DNA of 48,273 nucleotides from JAQVWU01 sp964628455. Its GTDB lineage: Bacteria; Bacillota; Clostridia; Oscillospirales; CAG-272. The notes beneath the pieces were generated by a model. That model was given only the letters and a program-made list of their open reading frames with translations, had not been told where the DNA came from and did no database searches. Position numbers and translations under genes: made by a program. This document shows positions 17,848-26,510 of the stretch, one piece after another (positions within the stretch are counted from its first letter, which is position 1; each line of letters starts with the position of its first letter). The stretch lies in contig CAZVPD010000007.1 in assembly GCA_964628455.1 (NCBI GenBank), positions 1 through 48,273 of the forward strand. The letters run 5' to 3'.

Positions 17848-17875
17848 ATTATACCATAAAATCAAACGGTTGCAA
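17848..17875 (-). promoter_or_regulatory. Promoter of the MBOAT/SGNH operon
   Basis: Minus strand TTGCAA (17870-17875), 16-bp spacer, TATAAT (17848-17853), 22 bp before the first start codon. Confidence 0.75.
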
Positions 17876-17903
17876 TAGATATTTGTGTAAAAAATTTATA
17901 AAT

Positions 17904-17930
17904 AAAAAACATGCCGGAGCATGTTTTTAT
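17904..17930 (-). terminator. Intrinsic terminator of the GlcNAc operon
   Basis: AAAAACATGC (17905-17914) pairs perfectly with GCATGTTTTT (17919-17928) over a 4-base loop. Minus-strand transcripts end in a U-rich tail 24 bp after the ceramidase-like stop codon. Confidence 0.85.
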
Positions 17931-17953
17931 TTGTTTTTTATAAACGCAAATTA

Positions 17954-19252
17954 TTATTCATGCAGGTTGTCGGCAAGTCGCAGCAGATGGTCGGTTATGA
18001 TATAACCTGCGTCCGGTATGAGATTGCTGGATGAACAAAGACGCGCTTCATATATACCCGGCTGAAAGAGTTCGCGTATGGGAATATATCCCAGACAGCC
18101 GTTCGCCAGATTTGCCGTCATATTGTACCTGTAAGGGGACTTTTCTTTTAATATCGCCGCAAATTCCGTATATGTTTCCGCGGGAGACCCGAAAAGAGCC
18201 AGTTCACCGATCACGATGATCTGTAGGAATGCTTCGCAATCCTCCACTCCGGCCAGCCGCCTGTATTCGGTTTCCGAAGCGTAAAAGAGATCAACGGCAT
18301 TGGTTTCGCTTTTTTCTTTTTTAAGATAAGTCTGAGCCCATTCGACCAGTGCAGCGTCGGGTTCGCGGGTAGGTATTTTTACTTTTATGGATTTACCCGC
18401 GATCCGGTCGGTCCCGAATGCGGAAGTCATTTCCCGGATACGGATGACATCGGCTGCGAGCATTCTGCCCATCCGTTTGTAATGGGCCGGCACATCATGA
18501 AAAGGGGGGATACCTGTAAAGTCGCAGTGGTTTATATTTCCGCAGAATCCGTTGACAAAGACAGTAATAAAGTCCGGTCCGTAGAACTTTTTAAGAGAAG
18601 CACATAATTCTCCGGGGTAATCCGCGGAATAACTGTCTGTTCCGCCGAGGCAGTCGCAATGGCAGGCGAAATTTACAAGAACACCGTAAGGTGTTCCGTC
18701 TGTATTGTCTATCCGCAAAACACCGACTTCCGGATCCGTTTTCCCGAAAGCATGTTTCCCTTGGTAACCGGATCCCGGATTTGTGCGGTAACTGCCGTCG
18801 GGTAAAATAAAGTCGCGGTAATAAGAAATTTTATCTTCATGCCCGGACCCGTAACTCAGTGCAACGCTTCGCGCTTCGGATGCGGCAAGGCAGGCGGTGT
18901 CTATAATCCGTGAAAGAAAGAAACGGTTGTACTCATCGTCCGTATGCACAAAATCACCCCATGTTTCGACAGGTCCGCCTGTGTGGGTGTGTGTGGCGCA
19001 GATGAGTATACAATTTTCGTCCATATCCAGCCGGCCGGCTATTTCTTTACGTGCCTTTTCCGCAACATCGGAAGGGACAAGGATCATATCATTGGATATA
19101 ATAAGTGACTTTGAGGACTCGTTTTCAAAAAAAGCGGCGTGACAGTATAAACGGTCGATAATAGCCTTAGCCTTGCGCAATTGAAAGTGTCCGGGCATTT
19201 CCATGCCTAAAGCAGGCGTGATATCGCTTTCATATAATCCGCATTTATACAT
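17954..19252 (-). CDS. Neutral/alkaline ceramidase-like hydrolase
   Basis: 432 aa from ATG 19252, with AAGGAG 8 nt upstream. It matches the N-terminal catalytic domain family of neutral ceramidases: 'GLYESDITPALGMEMPG' at the start, zinc-ligand block 'CATHTHTGG' (85-93), 'NFACHCDCLGG' and 'SADYPGELCASL'. In place of the usual GDxSPN nucleophile loop it has 'NGFCGNINHCDF', so the Ser nucleophile of true ceramidases appears missing. There is no signal peptide, so it is probably cytosolic. It is the last gene of a GH20-nagA-nagB-like operon, which suggests an amide- or ester-cleaving role on an amino-sugar derivative rather than on ceramide; that is inference. Confidence 0.8.
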   Translation of the reverse strand: MYKCGLYESDITPALGMEMPGHFQLRKAKAIIDRLYCHAAFFENESSKSLIISNDMILVPSDVAEKARKEIAGRLDMDENCILICATHTHTGGPVETWGDFVHTDDEYNRFFLSRIIDTACLAASEARSVALSYGSGHEDKISYYRDFILPDGSYRTNPGSGYQGKHAFGKTDPEVGVLRIDNTDGTPYGVLVNFACHCDCLGGTDSYSADYPGELCASLKKFYGPDFITVFVNGFCGNINHCDFTGIPPFHDVPAHYKRMGRMLAADVIRIREMTSAFGTDRIAGKSIKVKIPTREPDAALVEWAQTYLKKEKSETNAVDLFYASETEYRRLAGVEDCEAFLQIIVIGELALFGSPAETYTEFAAILKEKSPYRYNMTANLANGCLGYIPIRELFQPGIYEARLCSSSNLIPDAGYIITDHLLRLADNLHE

Positions 19253-19269
19253 TTTTGGTTCTCCTTATG

Positions 19270-20229
19270 TCAATAACCGGTCGTTTCTTCACATCCGAAA
19301 GGCGCGGCGATTTCTTCGCTGACATACACCTGTGTTTTCATGAGCTGAAGCATGGAACTGGGTATAAGCGGTGTTACAGGGCCGTGCAGAACAAGCCTTG
19401 ACGTCATGCGCTGCCAGGATGAAAATGTGTTGCAGGTCAGAAGCGAATGGACTTCGATCCGTTCGCGTGCGTTCAGAACGTCGACCGGGCCGATCGTGGC
19501 GGCTTTCGGAGGAACGTCGGCAATATATCCCGACTGACCGAACACCCCGTGCAGGGAGTTTTGAGCCACCGTGAGCGGGTGAAGTTTCACTATACGCGCT
19601 TCTTTTTTCAGATATTCATTCATGTCCTCGCACAGAAATTCGGGCACGGGATCGATGAATGCCATATGTCCGGTCCATCCGGGTGACGAACTGCATAAGT
19701 CGGCGCCTCCTTCTCCGCATTCGGTGATCATTTTGGAATAATCGGAAATGTTTTTATTGGTCGGATATCGGACGTTTGAAAGCGGCATCCGAAGTTTTTC
19801 ATCTATCCTATAGACAAAATATTTCAGCATCGAATGTGCGAATCCCGCTTTATACGTTTCGGGCGCTATGTTTCCGGCGTCATCAGCCCATTCATCCATT
19901 GCGAAAAGATGCACATTACGGCAATTTACACCGTGGTAATTGATCAGCTGCGCAAGCGGGATATAAGTTTCGGGTTCGGGATTGCCCAAAATCAATGTCA
20001 GCTTTCTGTTATAATCATCTGATTCCTTGATTCGGGTGAACAATGTCCCGATTAATACAGGATGCGGGTTCATCATCACTTTAATTTTAAAATCCGGATT
20101 CGGATGATTTTCAAGGTCTTTTCCGGAAATTTTTCGCAGCTTTTCACATAACTCCCGGTCTTTGAAGGGTACATAATCACCGGGAATAAAATCGAAGTCT
20201 GTCGGCGGATCAAACGGGATATAATTCAT
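19270..20229 (-). CDS. Divergent glucosamine-6-phosphate deaminase (NagB)-like isomerase
   Basis: 319 aa from ATG 20229, which overlaps the nagA stop as ATGA and has an AGGAG site; a longer ORF from 20283 is not favoured. NagB proteins convert GlcN6P to fructose-6-phosphate and ammonia. 'HLFAMDEW' (111-114 MDEW) keeps the general-base Asp-Glu pair. The active-site loop reads 'SPGWTGHMAFIDP': the His (188) is kept, but the expected Asp two residues before it is Thr and the following NEP becomes IDP. The N-terminal ~45 residues are an extension relative to NagB. Context (downstream of GH20 and nagA) supports an amino-sugar phosphate substrate, but the chemistry may differ. Confidence 0.75.
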   Translation of the reverse strand: MNYIPFDPPTDFDFIPGDYVPFKDRELCEKLRKISGKDLENHPNPDFKIKVMMNPHPVLIGTLFTRIKESDDYNRKLTLILGNPEPETYIPLAQLINYHGVNCRNVHLFAMDEWADDAGNIAPETYKAGFAHSMLKYFVYRIDEKLRMPLSNVRYPTNKNISDYSKMITECGEGGADLCSSSPGWTGHMAFIDPVPEFLCEDMNEYLKKEARIVKLHPLTVAQNSLHGVFGQSGYIADVPPKAATIGPVDVLNARERIEVHSLLTCNTFSSWQRMTSRLVLHGPVTPLIPSSMLQLMKTQVYVSEEIAAPFGCEETTGY

Positions 20230-21362
20230 TTTACTTTTTCTCCTTTTAAAAATACACTTTTTACATTCATGAAGCAATCGCATAATAGGATATCGGCGTC
20301 GTTTCCTCGTTTGATTTCTCCTTTTCCTCTTAAATTCAGAAGTTTCGCGGGATTTGCCGAAGCGTATTTAAAAATGTCGGTCAGCGAACATCCGGTATGT
20401 ATGATCATATTGCGGCAGGCTGTATCGAGCGTCAGTTTTGAACCCGCGATTTCACCCGAATCGTCGAAGTTGATATCGGTAACACCTTCATAGCCGTCGG
20501 GTACCGCTCCGTTGAAGACGCAGGTGTCGGATATCAGAATGATTTTATCTTTCCCCTTTATTTTGGCGACGAGTCTGAGCATATAAGGGGCAACATGAAT
20601 GCCCCGTGAGTCCGCGATCAGTTCTGCGTATATATCGTCATGATAATTGACTGTCTCATCGACACATACCCCCCGGCATTCGGGATATTTGGGAAGATCA
20701 CCCGTCGCGTTTGTGTGATGGGTGGCGAGTTGAAGCCCCAGAGGGATCAGCGCTTCGATCTGTTCTGGGGATGCTTCGCTGTGTGCGACCGACAGCACGA
20801 TGCCGGGTATCGCTGCTTTCACATCGGCGGCAAATGCGTGTATACCCGGCCGTTCCGGTGCCAGAGCCCAGACACGGGCGTTTTGTTTGACTGATTCGAT
20901 GATTTCTTTATAATCGGAAGATGAGATTGCGCCCTGCCACGGATTGTTTTCCCGGTCGGCTCCGAATTTGGGATTCAGATAAGGCCCTTCCATATAATAA
21001 CCTGCGAAATTAGGGCAGTCTGCAGCAGCCAGGCCGATGGTTTTTATAGCACGGAGATAATTTTCCCGGTCCATATTGAAATATAACGCGGGCATGACGG
21101 AAGTGACGCCGTGTGACAGCACAAAATCACAGGCAAAGACCGGATCCTCGAAAAAATATTTTCCGCCTCCGGAATGCGTATGGATATCAATCAGGCCGGG
21201 ACCGGCAAATAAACCGCCTGCGTCGATGATTTCCGCGCTTTCGGGAATGATAACGGACCCGGCCGGACCGAAGTCGCTGATGATACCGTTTTCGGTTGCG
21301 ATCACACCTTTGTCAATGAAGCAGTCGCGCAGAGTTATAATGCAGTTTGTAATAACGGTCAT
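20226..21362 (-). CDS. nagA: N-acetylglucosamine-6-phosphate deacetylase
   Basis: 378 aa; start ATG 21362 with GAGG 7 nt upstream, and only 4 bp from the GH20 stop. This amidohydrolase removes acetate from GlcNAc6P in the cytosol. 'GLIDIHTHSG' gives the His61/His63 metal pair, 'MEGPYLNPKFGA' the metal Glu125, 'SVAHSEA' His194, 'ATHHTNATGDL' His215, and 'LISDTCVFNG' the catalytic Asp279. The length and order match NagA. It sits between a GH20 hexosaminidase and a NagB-like gene, giving a coherent release-deacetylate-isomerise route. Confidence 0.9.
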   Translation of the reverse strand: MTVITNCIITLRDCFIDKGVIATENGIISDFGPAGSVIIPESAEIIDAGGLFAGPGLIDIHTHSGGGKYFFEDPVFACDFVLSHGVTSVMPALYFNMDRENYLRAIKTIGLAAADCPNFAGYYMEGPYLNPKFGADRENNPWQGAISSSDYKEIIESVKQNARVWALAPERPGIHAFAADVKAAIPGIVLSVAHSEASPEQIEALIPLGLQLATHHTNATGDLPKYPECRGVCVDETVNYHDDIYAELIADSRGIHVAPYMLRLVAKIKGKDKIILISDTCVFNGAVPDGYEGVTDINFDDSGEIAGSKLTLDTACRNMIIHTGCSLTDIFKYASANPAKLLNLRGKGEIKRGNDADILLCDCFMNVKSVFLKGEKVK

Positions 21363-21366
21363 GCCG

Positions 21367-23544
21367 TCACCTCAATTTCCAAAATGCTTCGCTTGCGAAA
21401 TGGGTATTGTCCGTAAAATCGAGACAGACAGAATCGGACGGCGTATATTTCAGATAACCTTCAAGGTCGGCGAAATACTGCATGAAGATCGTATGATTGC
21501 GCATATGGGAAGCCAATAGATAGTGTTCTCTCGTCCCTTCAAGCAGCGCCATCAGAGTCAGGCGGGCAGCTTTGCGTCCGGCAGCGATAGCACCTATCTT
21601 TTTCGCGATTTCCATATTTGGCAGATCAGCCGACAGGTCATGCATTTTCAGAAGAGCCGTGTAATCACGGACAAGACATAAATAATTTTTGGCTTCATAG
21701 ACATATCGGGCGGCAAGCCTATAGTCAGCCGAGGGATTGTCCGCAAGATGTGCAAACAACTCCGCAGCAGCCGAAGCCGAAGCTTCAATTTCCGTCAGCA
21801 TTTTTTCGGACGTTTTTCTGTCCTGAAGCAAACGGCTGATTGCTTCTCCGGGGAAGCGCCGCGGATAGGGAGATCCTGCATGTACATAGGAGTGAAAATA
21901 ATAGGACAGACCCGAAAGCATAAGCCCGTATTTCGAATTGAAGGGATTTACCGATTCTTCAAGCGCTTCAAATGCTTTGACGGCGGTTTCTTTTTCATTT
22001 TCTCCGATAAATCCCGCGTATTCCTGTTTGAAATGTTCGTTTGTTTTCGTTCCTTCGAAATTCCATGAATAGGACGCCTCGGCGGTATTGTTCCGCTGAT
22101 AACTCAGGTCCCAGGAAGAATAAGACTGCAGACCTTCGGCGTTGTCGTTATGTGCCATTTCAGCCATCATGAAGATATTATTCAGCGGATGAGTGATCAG
22201 AGTCCAGTGATAATAACCGTTCCATGGCTTGACGGTCCGCCGCAGACCGAGTTCCGGAAGCGTTGATTTAAAACTAAGGCCCTCGTGGGATTCACTGTAT
22301 GTCCAGCAGTCCATGACAGTGACTTGATGAAGCCCTTTTTCCCACAGCAGAGATGCGAATTTACGGGCAAGACTGATCTCACCCGGATTGGCTTCAGCGG
22401 CGAATTTCAACATATCGTTATACATATAGATGTTTTTCATGCCTTTGTCTTTTAAATGAGAAATCAATTTCAACGCGTGATTTATATAGAGTTCTTCGCG
22501 GGTCTTTTTGCTGCACTCCGGACAGCGGCACCATGTGGATCTTGTGCGGAACGGTTCCTCGGCATTCAGCGCAATGCCGTCCCATACTTCATCCATTCCT
22601 ATATGGAAGCTGTCGCCTTGATTGGGTTTGAGATAACGTTCGATGATCTCATCGTATATGGCAAACAGAAGCTTGTATGTTTTGGGATTTGATGTGCAGA
22701 ATCCGGTTTTGGACGGTCGTCCGTCATCTTCAAGTGCGGAAACTTCGGTATACCGAGCCGGGATAAGGGTGTTGTGCCCGTATGAATTGAAAAGCGGAAG
22801 GACAGTTACGGCTTTTGTCTTGCCGTATGCGATAAGTTCTCCGAAAAAATCCTGTTCAAACATTGGAGGAAGGGAAACATAATCTTTCCAGCCGGCCGAC
22901 GGGGAAAAATAACGGGTGACTACGGGAGTCTTCAGTTCCGGACATGTTTTCAGGGGGATGTAAAGATATTCGCTGACAAGACCGTCATATTGAACGCACC
23001 AGCAGCCGTAAACGGATATGACCAGCTGATTCATTTTCATCATGGCCATATTGTCTACGACCTGCTTCCAGTCATCAAAATTCATCAGATTGGAACCGTA
23101 GCGCGATTCAACGAAATGCCCGCGTGTAGTGAGGTCGGGATAGTCGGTCAGTTTTATTTTCGGGAAAACAACCCGGTTGCCGTCAAGTGATAGAATACGG
23201 CAGAAAGTAACTGCGGCGTAAAAAAGGCCGGAGGATCCGTAACCCGTCAGCGTGATTTTTCCTGCATCTGAAAAAATACTGTATCCCTGACAGGCGTTTA
23301 TCATATCCTTCGGCGGTTCTGCGGTTTCGAGCGTGATAACGATCCGGTTTCCCGTAGCCCCGTTTAAAAGAGCCTTAAGCTTTTCGTTTACCATTGCGGC
23401 GGCTGATTCGGCCTGAGGGTCGGATGTATCCGCTTTAATGATCAGCGAACAAAACGATGTTCCCGAAATGCCCAGAAGCAGCGGTTCTCCCCCGGCCTGT
23501 TCATAATGTTTCGGCGGTGGGAGGATGACTTTTTGCGGTATCAT
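21367..23544 (-). CDS. GH20 beta-N-acetylhexosaminidase
   Basis: 725 aa; start ATG 23544 with GGAGG 6 nt upstream. An N-terminal GH20b alpha/beta domain (about 1-130; 'QGYSIFSDAGKITLTG') precedes the TIM barrel (about 135-480). The catalytic Asp-Glu pair is Asp318-Glu319 in 'HIGMDEVWDG'; Glu protonates the glycosidic bond and Asp positions the 2-acetamido group of the substrate. The C-terminal ~230 residues are helical. No signal peptide is seen, so it probably acts on imported oligosaccharides in the cytosol. A four-cysteine stretch 'CRCPECSKKTREEL' after the catalytic pair could be structural. It heads the GlcNAc operon, 42 bp after corA, without its own obvious promoter. Confidence 0.85.
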   Translation of the reverse strand: MIPQKVILPPPKHYEQAGGEPLLLGISGTSFCSLIIKADTSDPQAESAAAMVNEKLKALLNGATGNRIVITLETAEPPKDMINACQGYSIFSDAGKITLTGYGSSGLFYAAVTFCRILSLDGNRVVFPKIKLTDYPDLTTRGHFVESRYGSNLMNFDDWKQVVDNMAMMKMNQLVISVYGCWCVQYDGLVSEYLYIPLKTCPELKTPVVTRYFSPSAGWKDYVSLPPMFEQDFFGELIAYGKTKAVTVLPLFNSYGHNTLIPARYTEVSALEDDGRPSKTGFCTSNPKTYKLLFAIYDEIIERYLKPNQGDSFHIGMDEVWDGIALNAEEPFRTRSTWCRCPECSKKTREELYINHALKLISHLKDKGMKNIYMYNDMLKFAAEANPGEISLARKFASLLWEKGLHQVTVMDCWTYSESHEGLSFKSTLPELGLRRTVKPWNGYYHWTLITHPLNNIFMMAEMAHNDNAEGLQSYSSWDLSYQRNNTAEASYSWNFEGTKTNEHFKQEYAGFIGENEKETAVKAFEALEESVNPFNSKYGLMLSGLSYYFHSYVHAGSPYPRRFPGEAISRLLQDRKTSEKMLTEIEASASAAAELFAHLADNPSADYRLAARYVYEAKNYLCLVRDYTALLKMHDLSADLPNMEIAKKIGAIAAGRKAARLTLMALLEGTREHYLLASHMRNHTIFMQYFADLEGYLKYTPSDSVCLDFTDNTHFASEAFWKLR

Positions 23545-23586
23545 ATAAAACCTCCGTTCAAAATATAGGATCAGTTTGTTGTTAAG

Positions 23587-24564
23587 TTACAGGAATTTTT
23601 TCTTTTTGAAAAGCCACAGGCATAAAATTACCACAGCCAGACTCAGTATGATTACGCAGATATATCCGAATTTCCATGTAAGTTCGGGCATGGAATCGAA
23701 ATTCATGCCATACCAGCCCGTTATAAGCGTCAGCGGCATAAATATCGTAGTGATAACGGTAAAAAGTTTCATGATATTATTAAGGTTGATGTCTATGGAA
23801 GCTTCATAAGCTTCGCGCAGCTGTACCAGACTTTCGTGCATGTAATTAACATTGTTTGCAAGCCGGGTCACTTTGTCGGAAAACATCTTGAAATACCTGA
23901 GATTTTCCTCTTCAAAAAGATTGTTGTCATTTTCCCGCAGCTCCTCGCTGATATCGATCAGCTGCTCGTAATAATTTCGCACAAGCAGGAATTTTTTCTT
24001 CATGAGCAGCAATTCTGCGTTAAATTTTATTTTATTGGTCCTGGTATCCATCCCGTCTTCGAGTGAGGCTAAATCGAATTCCATTTTTTCAAGCAATTTG
24101 TAGTCTTTGTTAAGCAGTTTTGATAAAAACGCGTAGATGAGTTTTTCGATTGTAATTTGCGGGTATTTTATCTGCTGCATGGCTGTTTCGAAAATCGCGG
24201 ATGTACTGTCGTCTTTATCCTCCGCATCAACGAGCAGAAACAGATTCTTTTTAATAAAAAACCCGATCCTGTCCCGTTCACCGAAAATATTGCCGATATC
24301 GATAATGTGAAGCATCCCGAAACTGTAGTCTTCGAAATTGTCGACCGAACCGCGAAAACCGAATGATTTATTTTGACATTCAGCTATTGCCGCTTCGGAA
24401 AAGCCAAACAGCTGATTGTTTTGTACAAGTTCTTCGATTGTAATCAAACCGACGGTAATACAGGAGGGATCGATTTCGGACAACGGGATTTTTTTCATTT
24501 TATCGCTGTATTCGTAGATCATTCGATTTTCTGCTCCGTTGATCATTTTCGTTAAATAAAACAA
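23587..24564 (-). CDS. corA: CorA-like Mg2+/Co2+ transporter
   Basis: 325 aa from TTG 24564, chosen because AAGGA lies 7 nt upstream; ATG 24546 would shorten it by 6 residues. CorA forms a homopentameric channel for divalent cations. The large cytosolic N-terminal domain has the long stalk helix ('RYFKMFSDKVTRLANNVNYMHESL' region, about 210-260). Two C-terminal transmembrane helices follow, with the 'YGMNF' selectivity motif at the end of the first. The C-terminus is 'FKKKKFL'. It is separated from the GH140 gene upstream by 80 bp. Confidence 0.92.
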   Translation of the reverse strand: MFYLTKMINGAENRMIYEYSDKMKKIPLSEIDPSCITVGLITIEELVQNNQLFGFSEAAIAECQNKSFGFRGSVDNFEDYSFGMLHIIDIGNIFGERDRIGFFIKKNLFLLVDAEDKDDSTSAIFETAMQQIKYPQITIEKLIYAFLSKLLNKDYKLLEKMEFDLASLEDGMDTRTNKIKFNAELLLMKKKFLLVRNYYEQLIDISEELRENDNNLFEEENLRYFKMFSDKVTRLANNVNYMHESLVQLREAYEASIDINLNNIMKLFTVITTIFMPLTLITGWYGMNFDSMPELTWKFGYICVIILSLAVVILCLWLFKKKKFL

Positions 24565-24644
24565 GCCGCAATCCTTTCGGACAATTAATCAAATGTGAAT
24601 AATAGCATAGCCCGGGTATAAAAATAGTATCGGAGTCCGGAGGC

Positions 24645-25928
24645 TTATTTTACGGCTTCAAGTATAAGGATCCAGTCGAAACCTTTTCCCTGAGCCGGAG
24701 GCGTGAAATGAGATGCATTTTCTCCGTTCAGGACGGCAAAAACCTTTTCTTCTCCGGTTCGGGGATCAAACCAGGCCGCACGCAGAACGGTTCCGCCGAG
24801 AAGCTTTAAATTTGCGGCAAAAGGAAGTCCGAGCGGGGTGTATATATAGGCATACCGGTCTCCCATACCTGCGGTTATGTGACCCATGCCTTCATATTTT
24901 GTCAGAACAAGTTCGGGCGCGGAGCGGAATGAAAAAAAATCCCTGCTTTCGCGAAGTTTTCGGGCATAACCGAATTGTTCGGCGCCGGGATGCAGGAGCG
25001 CGTCTTTCCAGGAAAAAGGGAAGTAGGATGAAGGCGTATGGTTGAAGGACCAGATACAGTGATTTCCGTATGTCTGTCCGCATGTGCCTGTCGTTATATT
25101 CCAGTATGTGTTCTGACGCATATCGCCGGCGTCCCACAAATAGTTCAGGGATGCATCAAAACAGGCGGGATGATCTTCATACCTCGATTCGGAGTCCATA
25201 TACGGCTTGCCGGTTTTTTCTGCCATGTGTCGCATGATTTCATCGCTTTTATAACAGTGTTCGATACCGTGTCCTGTCTGCGATGTATGAAAATCGATAT
25301 AGTCCGCGTCAGAAAGCCAGTCGAGTGAATTGCGGCAGCCGCAGGGGTGGAATGTGATAAGGTGCGTATCCCCCGTATCACGGATCCCGCGGGCCATTGC
25401 ATCGATAACCGCACGATGTTCGGCATGATCGAGCGGACGGTCCCCTCCGAGCATCCAGATTATATTCCATTCGCTGCGGTATCGTTCCGCGATCCAGGAT
25501 GCATAGGTGTAAGCGTTTGATTCGTTGAATATTTCAGGCCCTTTTCCCCAGAGTTTATTGAATTTATCACCCCATGTGGGCAGCAGTACAATAAACAACC
25601 CGCGTTTCTGTGCTTCTGATATGATATAGTCGGTGTGTGACCAGTATGAATATCCGCTGTCCGTGTCCGGTAAAGTAGGGTCGGGTAAACCGTCCGTAAA
25701 TTTTAAAGGCAGTCTGCCGTATGCGTTCGGTACGGTAAGCCCTTCGAATTCCGCCAGCGCGACTGCCTGAATCGCATTGAATCCTTGCCGCGCACGGTTG
25801 TCAAGATAATAAACCGCGTCTTCTCTGCCGATGCGATGAAAAATTTCCCATGCGGTATCTGCCGCATAAAAGAAAGGTTTGTTGTCGCCATATGACAGAT
25901 AACGTCCGTTTACATGCAGTTTGTTCAT
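24645..25928 (-). CDS. GH140-like apiosidase (DUF4038) glycoside hydrolase
   Basis: 427 aa from ATG 25928 with AAGGA 7 nt upstream; an in-frame start at 25973 lacks a site. The TIM barrel opens with 'YAADTAWEIFHRIGREDAVYY' and contains 'WIAERYRSEWNIIWMLGGD' (Asp163) and 'KPYMDSESRYED' (Glu247). These positions match the acid/base and nucleophile pair of characterised GH140 apiosidases, which cut apiose in rhamnogalacturonan-II side chains. A small C-terminal beta domain (about 335-427) follows. No signal peptide is seen. A consensus promoter (26025-26053) drives it alone. Substrate specificity cannot be settled from sequence. Confidence 0.83.
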   Translation of the reverse strand: MNKLHVNGRYLSYGDNKPFFYAADTAWEIFHRIGREDAVYYLDNRARQGFNAIQAVALAEFEGLTVPNAYGRLPLKFTDGLPDPTLPDTDSGYSYWSHTDYIISEAQKRGLFIVLLPTWGDKFNKLWGKGPEIFNESNAYTYASWIAERYRSEWNIIWMLGGDRPLDHAEHRAVIDAMARGIRDTGDTHLITFHPCGCRNSLDWLSDADYIDFHTSQTGHGIEHCYKSDEIMRHMAEKTGKPYMDSESRYEDHPACFDASLNYLWDAGDMRQNTYWNITTGTCGQTYGNHCIWSFNHTPSSYFPFSWKDALLHPGAEQFGYARKLRESRDFFSFRSAPELVLTKYEGMGHITAGMGDRYAYIYTPLGLPFAANLKLLGGTVLRAAWFDPRTGEEKVFAVLNGENASHFTPPAQGKGFDWILILEAVK

Positions 25929-26024
25929 TTGTTCATCCTTTCTTGGTTCGGAAAACCGGCAGGATATCGTCATGGCGTGCTGTTGTGTCCGTCATGAATG
26001 GGTTGGTGTTTTTGTATTGTACAT

Positions 26025-26053
26025 ATTATAATTCATCCGTATGGTTATGTCAA
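26025..26053 (-). promoter_or_regulatory. Consensus promoter of the GH140-like gene
   Basis: Minus strand TTGACA (26048-26053), 17 bp, TATAAT (26025-26030). The predicted 5' UTR is about 90 nt. Confidence 0.85.
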
Positions 26054-26116
26054 TACGGGATACACATTTGGCGGTAATCCCAAAATACAGCCTGCACTTC
26101 TGACATGCGGTGAAAT

Positions 26117-26146
26117 AAAAAAACCGGAGGATCTTCCTCCGGTTTT
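26117..26146 (-). terminator. Intrinsic terminator after rpsR
   Basis: AAAACCGGAGG (26120-26130) pairs with CCTCCGGTTTT (26136-26146) over a 5-base loop. Minus-strand transcripts gain a T-run; it lies 28 bp past the rpsR stop. Confidence 0.88.
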
Positions 26147-26173
26147 GCGGGATATTTCGATAAAAATCAAATA

Positions 26174-26434
26174 TCAGTCACTTACATACGGTAAAAGAGC
26201 GACAAGGCGTGCTCTTTTGATCGCCGTGGTGAGTTGACGCTGGTGCATCGCGCATGTGCCTGTGATCCGTCTCGGCAGAATTTTCGCACGTTCGCTTATG
26301 CATTTGCGCAGGCGCATCATATCTTTATAATCGATATGCTCGATTTTATCTGTACAAAAAGCGCAAACCTTTTTGCGTTTGCGGTTCATTCCCTGGCGAG
26401 GACCTCTCGACTGGGAATCTCTGTCATTGTCCAT
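26174..26434 (-). CDS. rpsR: 30S ribosomal protein bS18
   Basis: 86 aa from ATG 26434 (GGAGG 8 nt upstream). The frame stays open far upstream into ssb, but that part is shadow sequence. bS18 pairs with bS6 on the 16S platform. 'KKVCAFCTDKIEHIDYKD' and 'ISERAKILPRRITGTCAMHQ' are canonical; with 'LRKCI' the protein has four Cys and is likely the zinc-binding form. It is the last gene of rpsF-ssb-rpsR. Confidence 0.96.
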   Translation of the reverse strand: MDNDRDSQSRGPRQGMNRKRKKVCAFCTDKIEHIDYKDMMRLRKCISERAKILPRRITGTCAMHQRQLTTAIKRARLVALLPYVSD

Positions 26435-26510
26435 CTCATGAACCTCCATGTTAATAAAAATAATCGGATGCTTTATCATGCCCTGTAATCCGGAATGAAC
26501 TGTCAGCAGA

